DNA of 64,000 nt from Trichomonas tenax (lineage: Eukaryota; Parabasalia; Trichomonadida; Trichomonadidae), in assembly GCA_023091735.1 (NCBI GenBank), contig JALKBU010000070.1, positions 1 to 64,000 on the forward strand. Direction: 5' to 3'. The notes beneath the pieces are model-generated. The model ran no database searches. It was not told the DNA's origin and was given only the letters and a program-made list of their open reading frames with translations. Made by a program: the position numbers and the translations under genes. Below, in pieces: positions 9,014-19,173 of this stretch. How positions within the stretch are numbered: position 1 is the stretch's first letter; each line of letters begins with the position of its first letter.

Positions 9014-10639
9014 TTAATTTGAACTTGAATAATAATAGTAGTCATCGTATTCGTTTAGTTTTTCCTCTGCCTCTTTTGGTTTCTCTTCGACTGGTTTTGG
9101 TGGTTCTTCCGCTGGTTTAGGAGGTTCGACAATCGGATCTTCTATTTTTGGAGTTTCTTCTGGTTTCGTGTCGATAATCTGTTCTGCTTGTGGTTGTTCT
9201 GTTAGTTGTGATTCTGTCGTCTCTTGAATTTCTGGTTTTGATTCGTTAATATTTGAATTTTCTGTTTTTTCTGCGTTTTCTTCTTGTTGAGGGTTTTCTG
9301 CTTGTTGAGCTTCAGCTGCTACCATGGCTTTAAGTTTCTCTTCTTTCTTAAGTCTCTTTTCTTCTTTCGCTCTCTTTTTCGCACGTTTTGCTTCGTTTCT
9401 TGCATGTCTCTCTTCCATAAGTCTTCTGCTCTCTGCTTTCTCTTCCGGAGTCATATCCTTCTTGTGCTTTTTCTCCTTCTTTTCTTTATTTTCTGGGTCT
9501 TCTTCGCCCTCTTTTTCTTCCTTTTCCTTCTTTTCTTTCTTTTTTTCTTTCTTTTCTTTATCTTTGTCTTTATCATGCTTGTGCTCTTTGTCGCGCTTGT
9601 GTGAACTTGGTTTCGATTCGTCTGTTTGCCCTTCTTGGGACTTCTTAAATTCGTCGATAACAATGGCATCGTTTGTTTCACGTGAAGATTTAAGCATTGT
9701 TTCGAATGAGCCGAAGTGGTGAGAGGCTGATTGCAACTTCCTGCATTCAGATATCTTGATATTATCAGAGCGTATCGATAACATATCTAAAGCAAAAGTT
9801 ACACCAAGTGTTATCCACCCAATGTCTCTCTTACTGTTGTGCCCACCATCCAGCATCATTATATGTTTCATTGGATTATCGTATTTGTTGTATAATTCTC
9901 TGCATTGTTCGAATGGAATGAATTTATCGCCTTCTGCATGTCCAAACACGCAAGGCACATGCATTTCCTGGTGGCAGTTAAGCGGTGATATAGACTCTAT
10001 GTCGAAATCCGCAGTTTTGAGCACCATCTTCTTCAAAAACCAAATAACCATAGGAATGAACATAGATGGTAAGTTCATGCTCTTCGCGATGGCCGCGCAC
10101 ATATCAGGGACGGAAGTAAACGCAGAATCGCTGATTTTCGCAATCACGTAAGGATTGTCTACAATCAGAGTTGTGGCCGCTCCCATTGACCTGCCCCATA
10201 AAACGAATGGCCCCATCGCGAAATGCTTGTGTAAGGTGTTAATGAGGAAGTTAACATCCTGAGATTCAAAATATCCGAGTGAAACGTAATCGCCATCACT
10301 TAGTCCACAGCCGGCGAAATCGAAGCAGAAGACGAATATTCCGTATGGACAGAGATTGGGAACCAAAAACTGTCCTTCTAGTTGAGAACTTGCATTTCCG
10401 TGTAAATACATAACGCAGGGACCTCCATTCAATGGATTATATTTAGATTCGTAGTAAATAGAACCAACGAGCCTCTGTCCGCGCTCATTCTGCAAATAAA
10501 CAGGAAATCGATTGTAATTGTGATTATCGCCGGCATCTAAAACTAACGGCAGCGCAGCATCATCGTAGTCACTTCTGGGTGGCCTGATGATGGCATTTAC
10601 CGCCTTTTGAACTAATCCTTCTTTCTCTTTTTCAGTCAT
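9014..10639 (-). CDS. Alpha/beta hydrolase with long charged C-terminal tail
   Basis: A 541-residue protein with an N-terminal alpha/beta-hydrolase domain of the ABHD17/FAM108 or clan SC serine-peptidase type (about 30-285) and a Lys/Glu-rich tail (about 330-541). The oxyanion-hole motif HGN is at 80-82, the nucleophile elbow GRSMG has S151, and the remaining triad is D238 (AEGDKF) and H267 (GGHNS). The substrate may be a thioester, lipid ester or peptide. The tail is dominated by EKKEKKE-type runs and then Pro/Glu repeats and ends in DDYYYYSSS; it is probably disordered. No signal peptide or membrane span is visible. It starts 51 bp from the divergent kinase gene and shares its promoter. Confidence 0.85.
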   Translation of the reverse strand: MTEKEKEGLVQKAVNAIIRPPRSDYDDAALPLVLDAGDNHNYNRFPVYLQNERGQRLVGSIYYESKYNPLNGGPCVMYLHGNASSQLEGQFLVPNLCPYGIFVFCFDFAGCGLSDGDYVSLGYFESQDVNFLINTLHKHFAMGPFVLWGRSMGAATTLIVDNPYVIAKISDSAFTSVPDMCAAIAKSMNLPSMFIPMVIWFLKKMVLKTADFDIESISPLNCHQEMHVPCVFGHAEGDKFIPFEQCRELYNKYDNPMKHIMMLDGGHNSKRDIGWITLGVTFALDMLSIRSDNIKISECRKLQSASHHFGSFETMLKSSRETNDAIVIDEFKKSQEGQTDESKPSSHKRDKEHKHDKDKDKEKKEKKKEKKEKEEKEGEEDPENKEKKEKKHKKDMTPEEKAESRRLMEERHARNEAKRAKKRAKEEKRLKKEEKLKAMVAAEAQQAENPQQEENAEKTENSNINESKPEIQETTESQLTEQPQAEQIIDTKPEETPKIEDPIVEPPKPAEEPPKPVEEKPKEAEEKLNEYDDYYYYSSSN

Positions 10640-10669
10640 ATAAAATTATAAATTGATGATAGAAAAGCG

Positions 10670-10690
10670 ACGTGTCACGTTTTGTCAAAA
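10670..10690. promoter_or_regulatory. Shared divergent promoter with GTGTCACG motif
   Basis: Only 51 bases separate the ATG of the hydrolase (minus) and the ATG of the AGC kinase (plus). The spacer contains ACGTGTCACGTTTTGTCA, in which GTGTCACG reads as the CGTGACAC form of the recurrent motif on the other strand. The near-palindromic core ACGTGTCACGT could serve both directions. Confidence 0.55.
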
Positions 10691-11947
10691 ATGGGAGAGT
10701 TGGTCGGACTTCTGACATATTGGATGGACGACAAACCCTCGGAAGTTCGAATGTGCAGTTACAACGCGAAAACACTGACAGTCTTCAAAAGTAATTCGTA
10801 CGAAGAAGTCGATTTTGATATAAACTTAAATTCAAATACGAAGATAGACACTAATCCATCGAAGAAATATACAATAGTGCTGATAAATGGCGATAAAATG
10901 TACCATTTTCAGTCCGAATCGAAGAAAACGTTCAACACATGGCTGAGCGTACTCACCTCGTGTACGATAATTCCCACACCCATATCCATTGATGACTTCC
11001 AAATCATCGAGGAAATAGGAAACGGACAGTATGGGAAAGTGAAACTCGCTAAAAAGAAAGATACAGGTGATATTTTCGCAATTAAAGTCATTCACAAACA
11101 GAAATTGGTCGAAATGGAGAAAATGAACATGATCATGTGTGAGAGGAACATTCTTTCTAAATCTTCTTGCCCTTTCATTATTCAACTTCATTATGCGTTC
11201 CAAAACGAAACGAAATTCTACTTGTGCATGGAATACATTCCTGGAGGAACATTATTCGGTCATATGAAATTGGCTGGAACGATTCCTCCAGATGAGCTAA
11301 AATTATATACAGCAGAAATTGCAATTGCACTTCATCACCTTCACGTCAACAACATAGTATATCGAGACTTGAAGCCAGAGAACGTCCTTCTCGATGAAGA
11401 TGGACACATAAAATTAACAGATTTCGGAACTGCAAAACAAATGGATGAAACCGGCACTTTACACACATTCTGCGGCACTCCAGAGTACATTGCACCTGAG
11501 ATAGTTCAGGGTAAACCTTACAATTTCAAAGTTGATTGGTGGTCGCTCGGAATTTTGATTTATGAAATGGTATTCAAGGCTCCACCGTTTTATTCCGTTA
11601 ATCCAAAGCGAACTCTTGATAAAATTGTGAACGGAAACCTCATTTTCCCGGGAGTTGTCGATGAAAATTTAGTTTCGTTAATCAAAGGTCTTTTAAACAA
11701 AGATCCAAAGCAAAGATTCGGATACGCCGAAGTCATGGCACATCCACTTTTATCGAAATTCGACGTCAATAATCTTTTACATAAATCTTATTCGCCAAAC
11801 TTCTTACCATCGAGTGTTTCGATGGAAAACGTTATGCTTATGGACAATCCACTTCCTGATAGCCTTGGAAGTTTGGTTTCAAATGAATTCAGATTCGTCA
11901 ACGGATTTTCCTTCACTCATCAAAGCTTCCCGTCTGATTCAAACTAA
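10691..11947 (+). CDS. AGC-family protein kinase with N-terminal PH domain (Akt/PKB-like)
   Basis: A 418-residue Ser/Thr kinase. Residues 1-95 form a PH-like domain (KMGELVGLL start, tryptophan near the last helix in FNTWLSVL), expected to bind phosphoinositides. The kinase domain spans about 103-358: glycine loop IGNGQYGKV (109-117), FAIKVI lysine, YRDLKPEN with catalytic D226, DFG D244, activation segment HTFCGTPEYIAPE, and WWSLG. The AGC tail ends in NGFSFTH, a hydrophobic-motif-like FSF. The layout matches Akt/PKB. YRD replaces HRD, common in AGC kinases. The ATG at 10691 is used; an in-frame TTG lies 9 bases before. Confidence 0.92.
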   Translation: MGELVGLLTYWMDDKPSEVRMCSYNAKTLTVFKSNSYEEVDFDINLNSNTKIDTNPSKKYTIVLINGDKMYHFQSESKKTFNTWLSVLTSCTIIPTPISIDDFQIIEEIGNGQYGKVKLAKKKDTGDIFAIKVIHKQKLVEMEKMNMIMCERNILSKSSCPFIIQLHYAFQNETKFYLCMEYIPGGTLFGHMKLAGTIPPDELKLYTAEIAIALHHLHVNNIVYRDLKPENVLLDEDGHIKLTDFGTAKQMDETGTLHTFCGTPEYIAPEIVQGKPYNFKVDWWSLGILIYEMVFKAPPFYSVNPKRTLDKIVNGNLIFPGVVDENLVSLIKGLLNKDPKQRFGYAEVMAHPLLSKFDVNNLLHKSYSPNFLPSSVSMENVMLMDNPLPDSLGSLVSNEFRFVNGFSFTHQSFPSDSN

Positions 11948-12729
11948 TTCTACAGAGAATATAGAAATTTTATAGAGAATATAGAAATATAGCTTTATCC
12001 TTTATATTTGTCGGTAAATATTACATATTATCGTCTGATGTCATATTGACAGTAACATACTTTACTTAGGCATATCATTGTCGCTGAAACATTTAACATT
12101 TCAGATCAGATAGACCAAAATAATCGATTTTACAGAACTTTTCCTGGAATTTTGGGGCTTTTAGGTCTAATATAATATGATTTTGGTGGAGTTAACACTT
12201 GATAACGCGATACGAAAAATTCTTTGACTTGAAGAGAAAATGATGGATAATAGCTTTGAAATTGATTTATTTGAATAATATATTACGAGCCAATGATTTA
12301 GAATTGATAATCAATAAGAGAATGTAGAGAAAAATGAAAACTGGGGATTATTTTTAAGAGTTTAATCGTAAATAAGAAGTTTTTTTAGCCGATGTGATGA
12401 TTTTATTTTCGTTATCTACAGTTCTAATAGCAACAAAACAACACTTTATATCGAAAAAAAATTTTGACGTTCTCTTTAGCCAAATGAACAATCATTTTTG
12501 ATGCTTAACCCCATGATTTCATATCTAACCGGAGCTGTGTAAGACAGGGAACACCCGGTGGCGATCAGAAAAAAATTTAAATAAAACACACTTTTTGTTC
12601 TTTGAATACTCAAAAATCTCACTTTTTCATTTTCAATACTTTTTAAATCGGAGATTTGATATTTTAAAAGGAAAAAGTCGTCGTTTAAATTGATTTTCTG
12701 ATCGTATTAAGAAAACAATATGTTTGTAT
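11948..12729. other. Intergenic spacer, nothing recognised
   Basis: About 780 bp of AT-rich sequence. A short tandem duplication (TAGAGAATATAGAAAT twice) lies just after the kinase stop at 11953-11990. I see no gene. Confidence 0.4.
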
Positions 12730-12739
12730 AAAAGTGCCA
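12730..12739 (+). promoter_or_regulatory. AAAAGTGCCA motif before the phosphatidyltransferase gene
   Basis: AAAAGTGCCAAAATT lies 13 bases upstream of the ATG at 12753. It closely matches AAAAGTGCCAAAAATG directly before the ML-domain gene (52743-52757). Confidence 0.55.
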
Positions 12740-12752
12740 AAATTCCAAGAAT

Positions 12753-13334
12753 ATGAATATTCCTAACATGATCACGTTGAGCAGGATTCCGATGCTCTTC
12801 ATTCTCGTCGCATTCCTGTACTCCAAAGGCCCGTATTCCGCTACAATCGCGACGGCAATTTTCTTCTTCAGTGCATGGACTGATTGGTTGGATGGATTCT
12901 TGGCACGCAGGCTTAAAGTGTGCTCCTCCCTCGGCGCTTTCATTGATGCTGTTACAGATAAGATCTTCATGATTGGAGTTTTTATCACAATGTTATTGTT
13001 GAATATCGTTCCACACTGGACACTTTTCTTGATCATTTTGATCTTGTTACGTGAATTCCTCATCACAGCCCTTAGAGCAGTCGCTGCTACAAGATCTGTC
13101 GTTATTGCTGCTGAAAAAGCTGGCAAAATCAAGACAGTCATCCAGATGGTGTCCACTATTACTCTTCTTGTTTGGTTCACATGTGTTAAGGATTATCCAG
13201 CACTCTTAGAGAAGGATATCCTCGATGCAATTCATCTTGTTGGCATCATTCTTTTTATCATCGCCACATTTATGACAGCCTTCTCCGGTGTCAAATATAT
13301 CTACGACTATCGTGGCGTTCTTGTTGATTTATAA
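12753..13334 (+). CDS. pgsA: CDP-alcohol phosphatidyltransferase, bacterial PgsA type
   Basis: A 193-residue membrane enzyme that transfers a phosphatidyl group from CDP-diacylglycerol to an alcohol; glycerol-3-phosphate is most likely, giving phosphatidylglycerophosphate. The family motif is complete: D44-x2-D47-G48-x2-A51-R52-x8-G61-x3-D65-x3-D69. The start NIPNMITLSRI matches the bacterial PgsA start. Five to six membrane spans are visible. Length fits bacterial PgsA (about 180-200). It acts in an internal membrane, possibly ER or hydrogenosome, where phosphatidylglycerol or cardiolipin would be made. Codon use is like its neighbours, so any bacterial transfer is old. Phosphatidylinositol synthase is the main alternative, but the N-terminal motif argues against it. 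Confidence 0.88.
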   Translation: MNIPNMITLSRIPMLFILVAFLYSKGPYSATIATAIFFFSAWTDWLDGFLARRLKVCSSLGAFIDAVTDKIFMIGVFITMLLLNIVPHWTLFLIILILLREFLITALRAVAATRSVVIAAEKAGKIKTVIQMVSTITLLVWFTCVKDYPALLEKDILDAIHLVGIILFIIATFMTAFSGVKYIYDYRGVLVDL

Positions 13335-13567
13335 ATCTATCCAAAAACATCATGAATGTCAACCATTTTTATCTACATTGATATCATATATAGGATCAGA
13401 TTAACACAATGATATAGTTTATGAGATTACATTTTTTGATATATTAATGACAAATTTAAATCTATAAATCAAATTTCGATCTAGAGGTAAAAACATAATC
13501 AAATGGAAGAACAAGTGTTTAGTTAAAGATTGTTTGTTGTATTTCATGAACAAAACTTATTTTGATT

Positions 13568-13912
13568 TTAAATATCGAAGTCATCAAATTCCATTTTCTG
13601 GCGGATATTTGTGATTTCTGGGATTTCATCCTGAACAGCACCTAGAACGCCATTGTAAAGTGTCGAATTCTTGTGGCCGCAGCTGTTGCAGGCGCCTTCG
13701 AGTGCAACTATCATGCATCCGTTCTTGATGTCGACGAGCTCGATGTCGCCGCCCTCAGATTTGATGAATGGACGAACCTTCTCTTCGATGATCTTTGAAA
13801 CTCTCTGGAAGAGCTCATCGCCGTCTGTCTTTGACTTCTCTGCGGCATTTGCGAACGCGCGGAAGAGCATTGTGCTGATTCCTGTTGTCTTAGCACCAAT
13901 TGTTGCAAGCAT
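13568..13912 (-). CDS. NifU C-terminal-domain Fe-S scaffold, hydrogenosomal
   Basis: A 114-residue protein with a NifU/NFU domain (about 35-102). The conserved CxxC is C75-x2-C78 in LEGACNSCGHKNSTLYNGV, which binds a transferable [4Fe-4S] cluster. The first 20 residues (MLATIGAKTTGISTMLFRAFAN) start ML, are rich in Ser/Thr/Ala and contain an R two positions from a possible cleavage site after F20, typical of short trichomonad hydrogenosomal presequences. It would deliver clusters to hydrogenosomal enzymes such as hydrogenase or ferredoxin partners. GAAGTGGCC lies about 40 bases upstream (13951-13959) on the same strand. Confidence 0.92.
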   Translation of the reverse strand: MLATIGAKTTGISTMLFRAFANAAEKSKTDGDELFQRVSKIIEEKVRPFIKSEGGDIELVDIKNGCMIVALEGACNSCGHKNSTLYNGVLGAVQDEIPEITNIRQKMEFDDFDI

Positions 13913-14863
13913 TCTAGAAAAATGAAATGAAGACGATTTTTTTTATTTTTGGCCACTTCAAATTTTTTTGATCCCTTTTGGATTTAGACACTTTAAACGA
14001 AATAAAGCAGACCTGTCGCTTTAGTTTTGATTGACCCAATTTGGGAAAAAAAATTTAGGAAAGAATTCCCAATTTTTCCTGTTTTTTTAAACACTACATA
14101 ACGTAAAGAATCGAAAAAAGTGATAATTTTGGAATGGCCCAATTTGTAAAATTTTCAAAATTTCCCTGACAAAAAAATTGGAGCTTTTATCATGGCTTTA
14201 GGAAAAGTGACAGATTTTTGAGTTTTGGAGAAAAAAACTGTAGAAAGATTGTTTATTTGAAACAAAATCGATTTTTCGTGATCGCAGTCACTTCATTTTG
14301 ATCCCTTTGACGCAGCTCGTGAGTGTTGGAGCGATGCTTGGGACTCTACATCAACATACAATAATAAATTACGGAAAATCTCGAAAAATTGATGATTTCA
14401 TGTTAAAATATAGTTTTAAGCAAGATAACAACTATACTCAGTCTATGCTTCATATGCTATAACTCGTTTTGATCATTTTATGAATGAAAACCAAAATAAT
14501 CTCAATTTTTTCAAATATTTCATCTAAAATACGAACTTATTAAATTTTTAATAACTACTTTGTCCATATATTATAACAATACAATTACAAAAGTTCTAAT
14601 CACATCGAAATCTAAAATATCGAAATATTCCCTCAAAATCGATTTCATTTTTGTTTGATCAACTACACTACAGCTTCGTTTACGCATTGCATTTATAAGA
14701 GGTGACGAAGTTGTTATTTTTTTTTTTTGAAATTCGAATTTTTTTTGAATTTTGATATGTTTTTGAGGTAGAGATTGTAAAATTATATTACATTAATTTT
14801 AGATCATAACATTATACACATTATATAAGATAAAACAACATAAATTTCAATAATTGAAAAAAA
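13913..14863. other. Intergenic spacer, nothing recognised
   Basis: About 950 bp, AT-rich, containing the promoter of the NifU-like gene at its left end (GGCCACTTC, 13951-13959) and otherwise no coding frame or repeat that I can support. A T-run lies at 14719-14728. Confidence 0.4.
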
Positions 14864-17642
14864 TTATTCCTTATGAGCTTCAGTTTCCACTGGTTTGCTT
14901 TCTTCAGCAGGTGGAGGTGCTTGGTCAGTGTTTTCTGCCTTTGCTTCTCCTTCTTCTTTAGGCTTCTCTTCTGCTTGATTTTCTTGATTATCATTCTTTG
15001 TTTTCTTCTGCTTTTTCATCTTCATTCTTTGATTTATCTTTCTTCTTGTTCTTCTTCGCATTTTTCTCTTCCTCAGCCTTCTTCTCTGTCTGATATTTAA
15101 CAGAACCAGTCAAAGCAGGATCGTTTGGATCATCTTCAACAGTTTCTCCATGGAGAATATCGAGAGTTATCTTCGATCCATGATGGAACGCGTAATCTAA
15201 GAACCACTTCGGCATCTCTCAACGCTTGTGAATGGCCTTTGCGAACTGCTTGAGAACGGAGACAGAGTCGTACTTCAATCCTGTCTGAAGACGTCTCCAG
15301 AATACCTCATCGACTGACAAACCGTAATAATCTGATGCAAAGTCCATCATTGTGCTTCTGTCGTTTGTTAGAATGACGTGTTCGAATAATTCATTCGGTG
15401 TCATTGTGTCAACATTGTCGACAATTCTGTTTTCTTTGACGAACTTCCTCACGTTCGCCATCTTCAAGAAGAAGCTGATAGAAACAGAAACAATCCTATC
15501 TAATGACAATAACTTCTTCAGATACTGTGTGCGCTCGTCTTGAAGGATTGAGTTGTTTCCACTCAATGTCTGGTTAACTTTATAAATAGCATCGCGTTTG
15601 TCGATCTTCATGATCTCCTGCTTTTGTTCATCAGAGTCTGGAGGTAACAGTCTTAAATAAATGTTTCTCAAGTCTTTATTCTGTTTCTCTTCGAGGAATT
15701 GAGTAATCAATTGGTATTGTCCAGCATTCATTGTGTGCTCGAAAGTGTAAACCAAGAGAGATGTATCGTAAGAGTTAATAGCAGCAACCATAGCTTCCTT
15801 CCACTGTCCTTGCTCAACCAAAAGAGGAACATCTCTTGCCTTAGCTTTGTTCTTTTCGAGCAATAGCATTGCGAGATTGTTTCTGCCGATGCATAAAGCT
15901 GCCTTTGCAATTTCGACATAATCGATTGGCATCTTCATGTTCTTGAACGCTTCCAAAATGTTTTCGTCGCTGCGAGATGTGAAGATCAAGCTTGGTGCCC
16001 AGTGGCTCATGATGTAAGTGTCATCGACACCGACGTATGAAGCAAGTTGAGAAGCTTCATAATATAATGATCTGTTGCATAATCTCTTGAGTAAAACGAT
16101 CTGATTCAACTTCTGGAACTGAGCGAATGTGACAGGAATGTTGTATGGAGGACCATTGAGCTGATCGACAATTTTCATTGTAGAAAGTTTGTCAGCAAAG
16201 CCGAAGAAGTCACGCATTCTTTCAAGGTTTTGTGCAATGACTGATGTATCATTTCTTGGTGCTCTGACTGTCGTCATGACTCTTGTTCCGATCTTGAGGA
16301 AGTTCCTGCGAACGAGAGGGTTCTTGAAGAACAAAGCACCTTCGAGAATTCCTTGCAAAGCCTGCTGCAATTCTTTAACAGTGAATGTTCTTCCTTCTGT
16401 TGGTTCATTCGATTTCTTCCCGGAATCATCGATGATTATCAAGTCACTCTATGCGAGTCCGACTTCGTCATTCATTACATAGAGCAAACAGACTTGTGGA
16501 GCTTTAGTATTCTGCAAAGCAAACCGAAGAACATTGCGTGTGATAGCGCGTAACAAAGAACTTCCTTTCTGTGAGAAAACTCTTGCTCCATCGACTTCTG
16601 ATGATAATATCATGGGTGAATCAAGCTCCCATTTGATGGAATCTTGACAAGCACCGATCAAAACAAGTTGATATCCTTGTGTCATGCAAATGGCATCAGA
16701 ACCACACCATGGGATCTTACTTGGCTGGAATGCATCGAATTTAATAGCTAATTTGATCTCCGAGAAGTCAGGAGTGCAGAAATAGTATAAAACGTCCTTA
16801 AACTCATATTTTTCTTTCGTAATGTCTTTGCAAATTGCTAACGCAATTCTTCCATTTGGTGAGAATATAATTTTTGCAACAGTATAAGCGAATTCTTGGA
16901 TTTCATAATCATTTTCTTGAATTAAAACAAGATTATTCTTAGAGTTAACACACCACAATCTGAGGCCGAGACCTGTATCAGGATCTTCAGGCAAAACAAC
17001 ACCATTCAACAGCGAATCACCAGCAAATCGTGAAAAAACGCGAGGCTGAAGTGTAACAAAGTTGTCAATAATCCAAACAGTGTTAGTATAAGCAGCAATA
17101 ACTAAGCCACTTGTCCAAAACGAAACAAATTGAATGCTGATTCAATCACCGCCATATTGTGAAACTTCAGCTATTTTACGGCCTTGAATGGTATAAGTTT
17201 CGATGTGCGCATCTGCGTAAACGACAACAATGCACTCTTCCCGTGAAAAATAGAGAGATTCTAATCTATGTTGATAAGTCAAAGGGAAAGATCTGATGAA
17301 ATTGCAGTAGCTGTCGTATATATGGAGCTCTGAGTAATATTCCTCGTTTCTCATAGATTTTTGATGCGCAACAACAATCGCGCCACCGGAAGGAGCAACA
17401 GAATATTTATCCATGTCGAAATCAAAGATGTAGGAGTACTGCTCTTTGCGTTCGAAAACACGGATTGGCTCTAAAATGAATGTTGCGTTGTTGATAAATC
17501 TCAAATCTTCGATTGATTTCTTTAATTCTTCCTTAACTTGTCGAAATTCTTCGTCAGCTGGAAGGTTCTTCTTCAGGCGGACGACTGATCCATTGGAATT
17601 CTACTCTGGCTAATTCCCTTTCGTAATGGATCGATTATTCAT
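14864..17642 (-). pseudogene. VPS16: Vps16 (HOPS/CORVET subunit) broken by five in-frame stops
   Basis: One reading frame from ATG at 17642 to 14991 encodes a Vps16-like protein: an N-terminal beta-propeller region (about 17504-16450: LHIYDSYCNFIRSF, IKWELDSPMILSSEVDGARVFS) and a C-terminal Vps16_C helical region (16442-15000: VPVTFAQFQKLNQIVLLKRLCNRSLYYEA..., ILAHW-like IMSHWAPS). The frame is interrupted by TAG (17610-17612), TAG (17601-17603), TGA (17142-17144), TAG (16449-16451) and TGA (15219-15221). A charged Lys/Glu tail then shifts frame near 14991-15000 and ends TAA at 14864. Sequence between stops is fully coding-like. In an active copy the product would tether late endosomes and lysosomes. 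Either a young pseudogene, assembly error, or unusual readthrough. Confidence 0.85.
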
Positions 17643-18383
17643 GCGAAAATATACGATGTAGCTATGTGACTTGACTTGTAAGGTTTTTATATGGCATATT
17701 TTGCACTTTACTTGACAAATCTAAATTATATCTAAAATAACGCTTGGTTCAATCACCTTCCAGTGCTTTTTATATTTATCACAAAGAAAATTAAAAAAAT
17801 TACTTCTGATATTTTCAATATATTTAGATGTTTCTATATATGTTTTGGGATTCATCTTATCTCGTGTGCTTTAATATAAATCCAAACGGAGAGACTTGAA
17901 TTTGAATTTATTTTTAGAGATGCAAAATATTAAAACAATGGGAATGAGGAAACATGGGAAATGATTTTACTTATAGAGTTATGTTTATTCTAGTGATATC
18001 AAAGTTCATGAACATTTGATAACTAATTCTCAATTTTAAAACCGATATATGCTTTATTGCTTTTGCAGATCCATTTGAATATATGAATGCAGTTTAACTT
18101 TAGAAGTATGAATCATAATTCAATAAATATTTTTCAACAAACTGATATTATCAAAATCACGTCTTGCCTAAAAGGCCATAGCTTAGACTCTAAGAATATA
18201 AAATAAAAACCATATAGAGATCGTCTGAAATATGATATTCAACATTTGAAATTATATTATGGCCAGAAATCGCAAAATTCCTGAATAAATAAGATCTGTG
18301 TAATGAATAATAATAAAAGGTGAAATAAAAAGTCATGGCTCGAGATCAGGACGATATGTAAAGTTGTGGTCTTATCTTTGTAA
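17643..18383. other. Intergenic spacer between divergent genes
   Basis: About 740 bp between the Vps16 locus (minus) and eS27 (plus). AT-rich. No element or RNA is recognised. Confidence 0.4.
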
Positions 18384-18644
18384 ATGACCACCCTTGACGT
18401 CGATATTCTCCACCCATCCGTCGAGCAGGAAGCCCACGCAAACAAGAAGATGACTCTTGTTCCAAACCCACGTTCCGAGTTCCTTTCCCTCCGCTGCCCA
18501 TCTTGCACAGCCCTCACAACTGCTTTCTCACACTCCAATGTTGCTGTTTTCTGCAAGAACTGCCAGACACCACTTGCTACACCAACAGGTGGCCGCATTC
18601 AGCTCTTTGATAAGGTAGAGATCCGCCCAAGAGTTAACGCCTAA
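18384..18644 (+). CDS. RPS27: 40S ribosomal protein eS27
   Basis: An 86-residue small-subunit ribosomal protein. The zinc ribbon is C38-x2-C41 ... C57-x2-C60 (LRCPSCTALTTAFSH and VFCKNCQTPLATPTGGR), and TAFSHSNVAVFC and PTGG match eS27 throughout. Full family length. GC-rich codons as expected for a highly expressed gene. ATG at 18384 is the only sensible start. Confidence 0.95.
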   Translation: MTTLDVDILHPSVEQEAHANKKMTLVPNPRSEFLSLRCPSCTALTTAFSHSNVAVFCKNCQTPLATPTGGRIQLFDKVEIRPRVNA

Positions 18645-19173
18645 ATCTTATTTTTGATAACTAATTACATTTCTGCTATGGAAGCGATGCATCAGGTCTG
18701 TAAATTCAAAAATTCATCACAAAACCCAATCTATCGTTAATTTTTTTTAATCAAAAATATCGAATTGTTTAGTTTTTACCTGCCGGTGCATCGCTGTTTT
18801 TTAAAACTGAGCTACCATGAATATCATTTTCTTTAGGCAACGATATTTTTGGAAAAATTATATATATTCTCTCATCATTTGAATCATTATATCATTGCTT
18901 GAGGAAATTTGATTTATGCATGAAAAATTCGTCTTTAGCGATGATATATTTTTGATAAATTTTATATCTTGCTCAAATTCAAAATAGTTTGTGAATTTAG
19001 ATTTAGTGATGATAAAAATGCTATACTTTGATTATTAATAATGCTAATGAGTGAAATATGAAAAAGAATTTATGATAAAATTACATAATGATAGATGAAA
19101 AAGATATTTTTCGACTATTTTTGAAAAAATTAAATCGCGAAAAGTGTTTTATTTTTGCTTTAGTTTATAAATA
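18645..19173. other. Spacer with a GC-rich inverted repeat
   Basis: AAGCGATGCATCAGGT (18682-18697) and ACCTGCCGGTGCATCGCT (18779-18796) are imperfect inverted copies about 80 bases apart. They stand out in AT-rich surroundings and could pair in an RNA or mark a small element. Otherwise spacer with AAAAGTG at 19140 before the next gene. Confidence 0.35.

Noticed and set aside
9284..9722. Hydrophobic Phe/Ser/Leu-rich frames on the plus strand
   Set aside because: They are antisense to the Lys/Glu-rich tail of the hydrolase and have no independent support.
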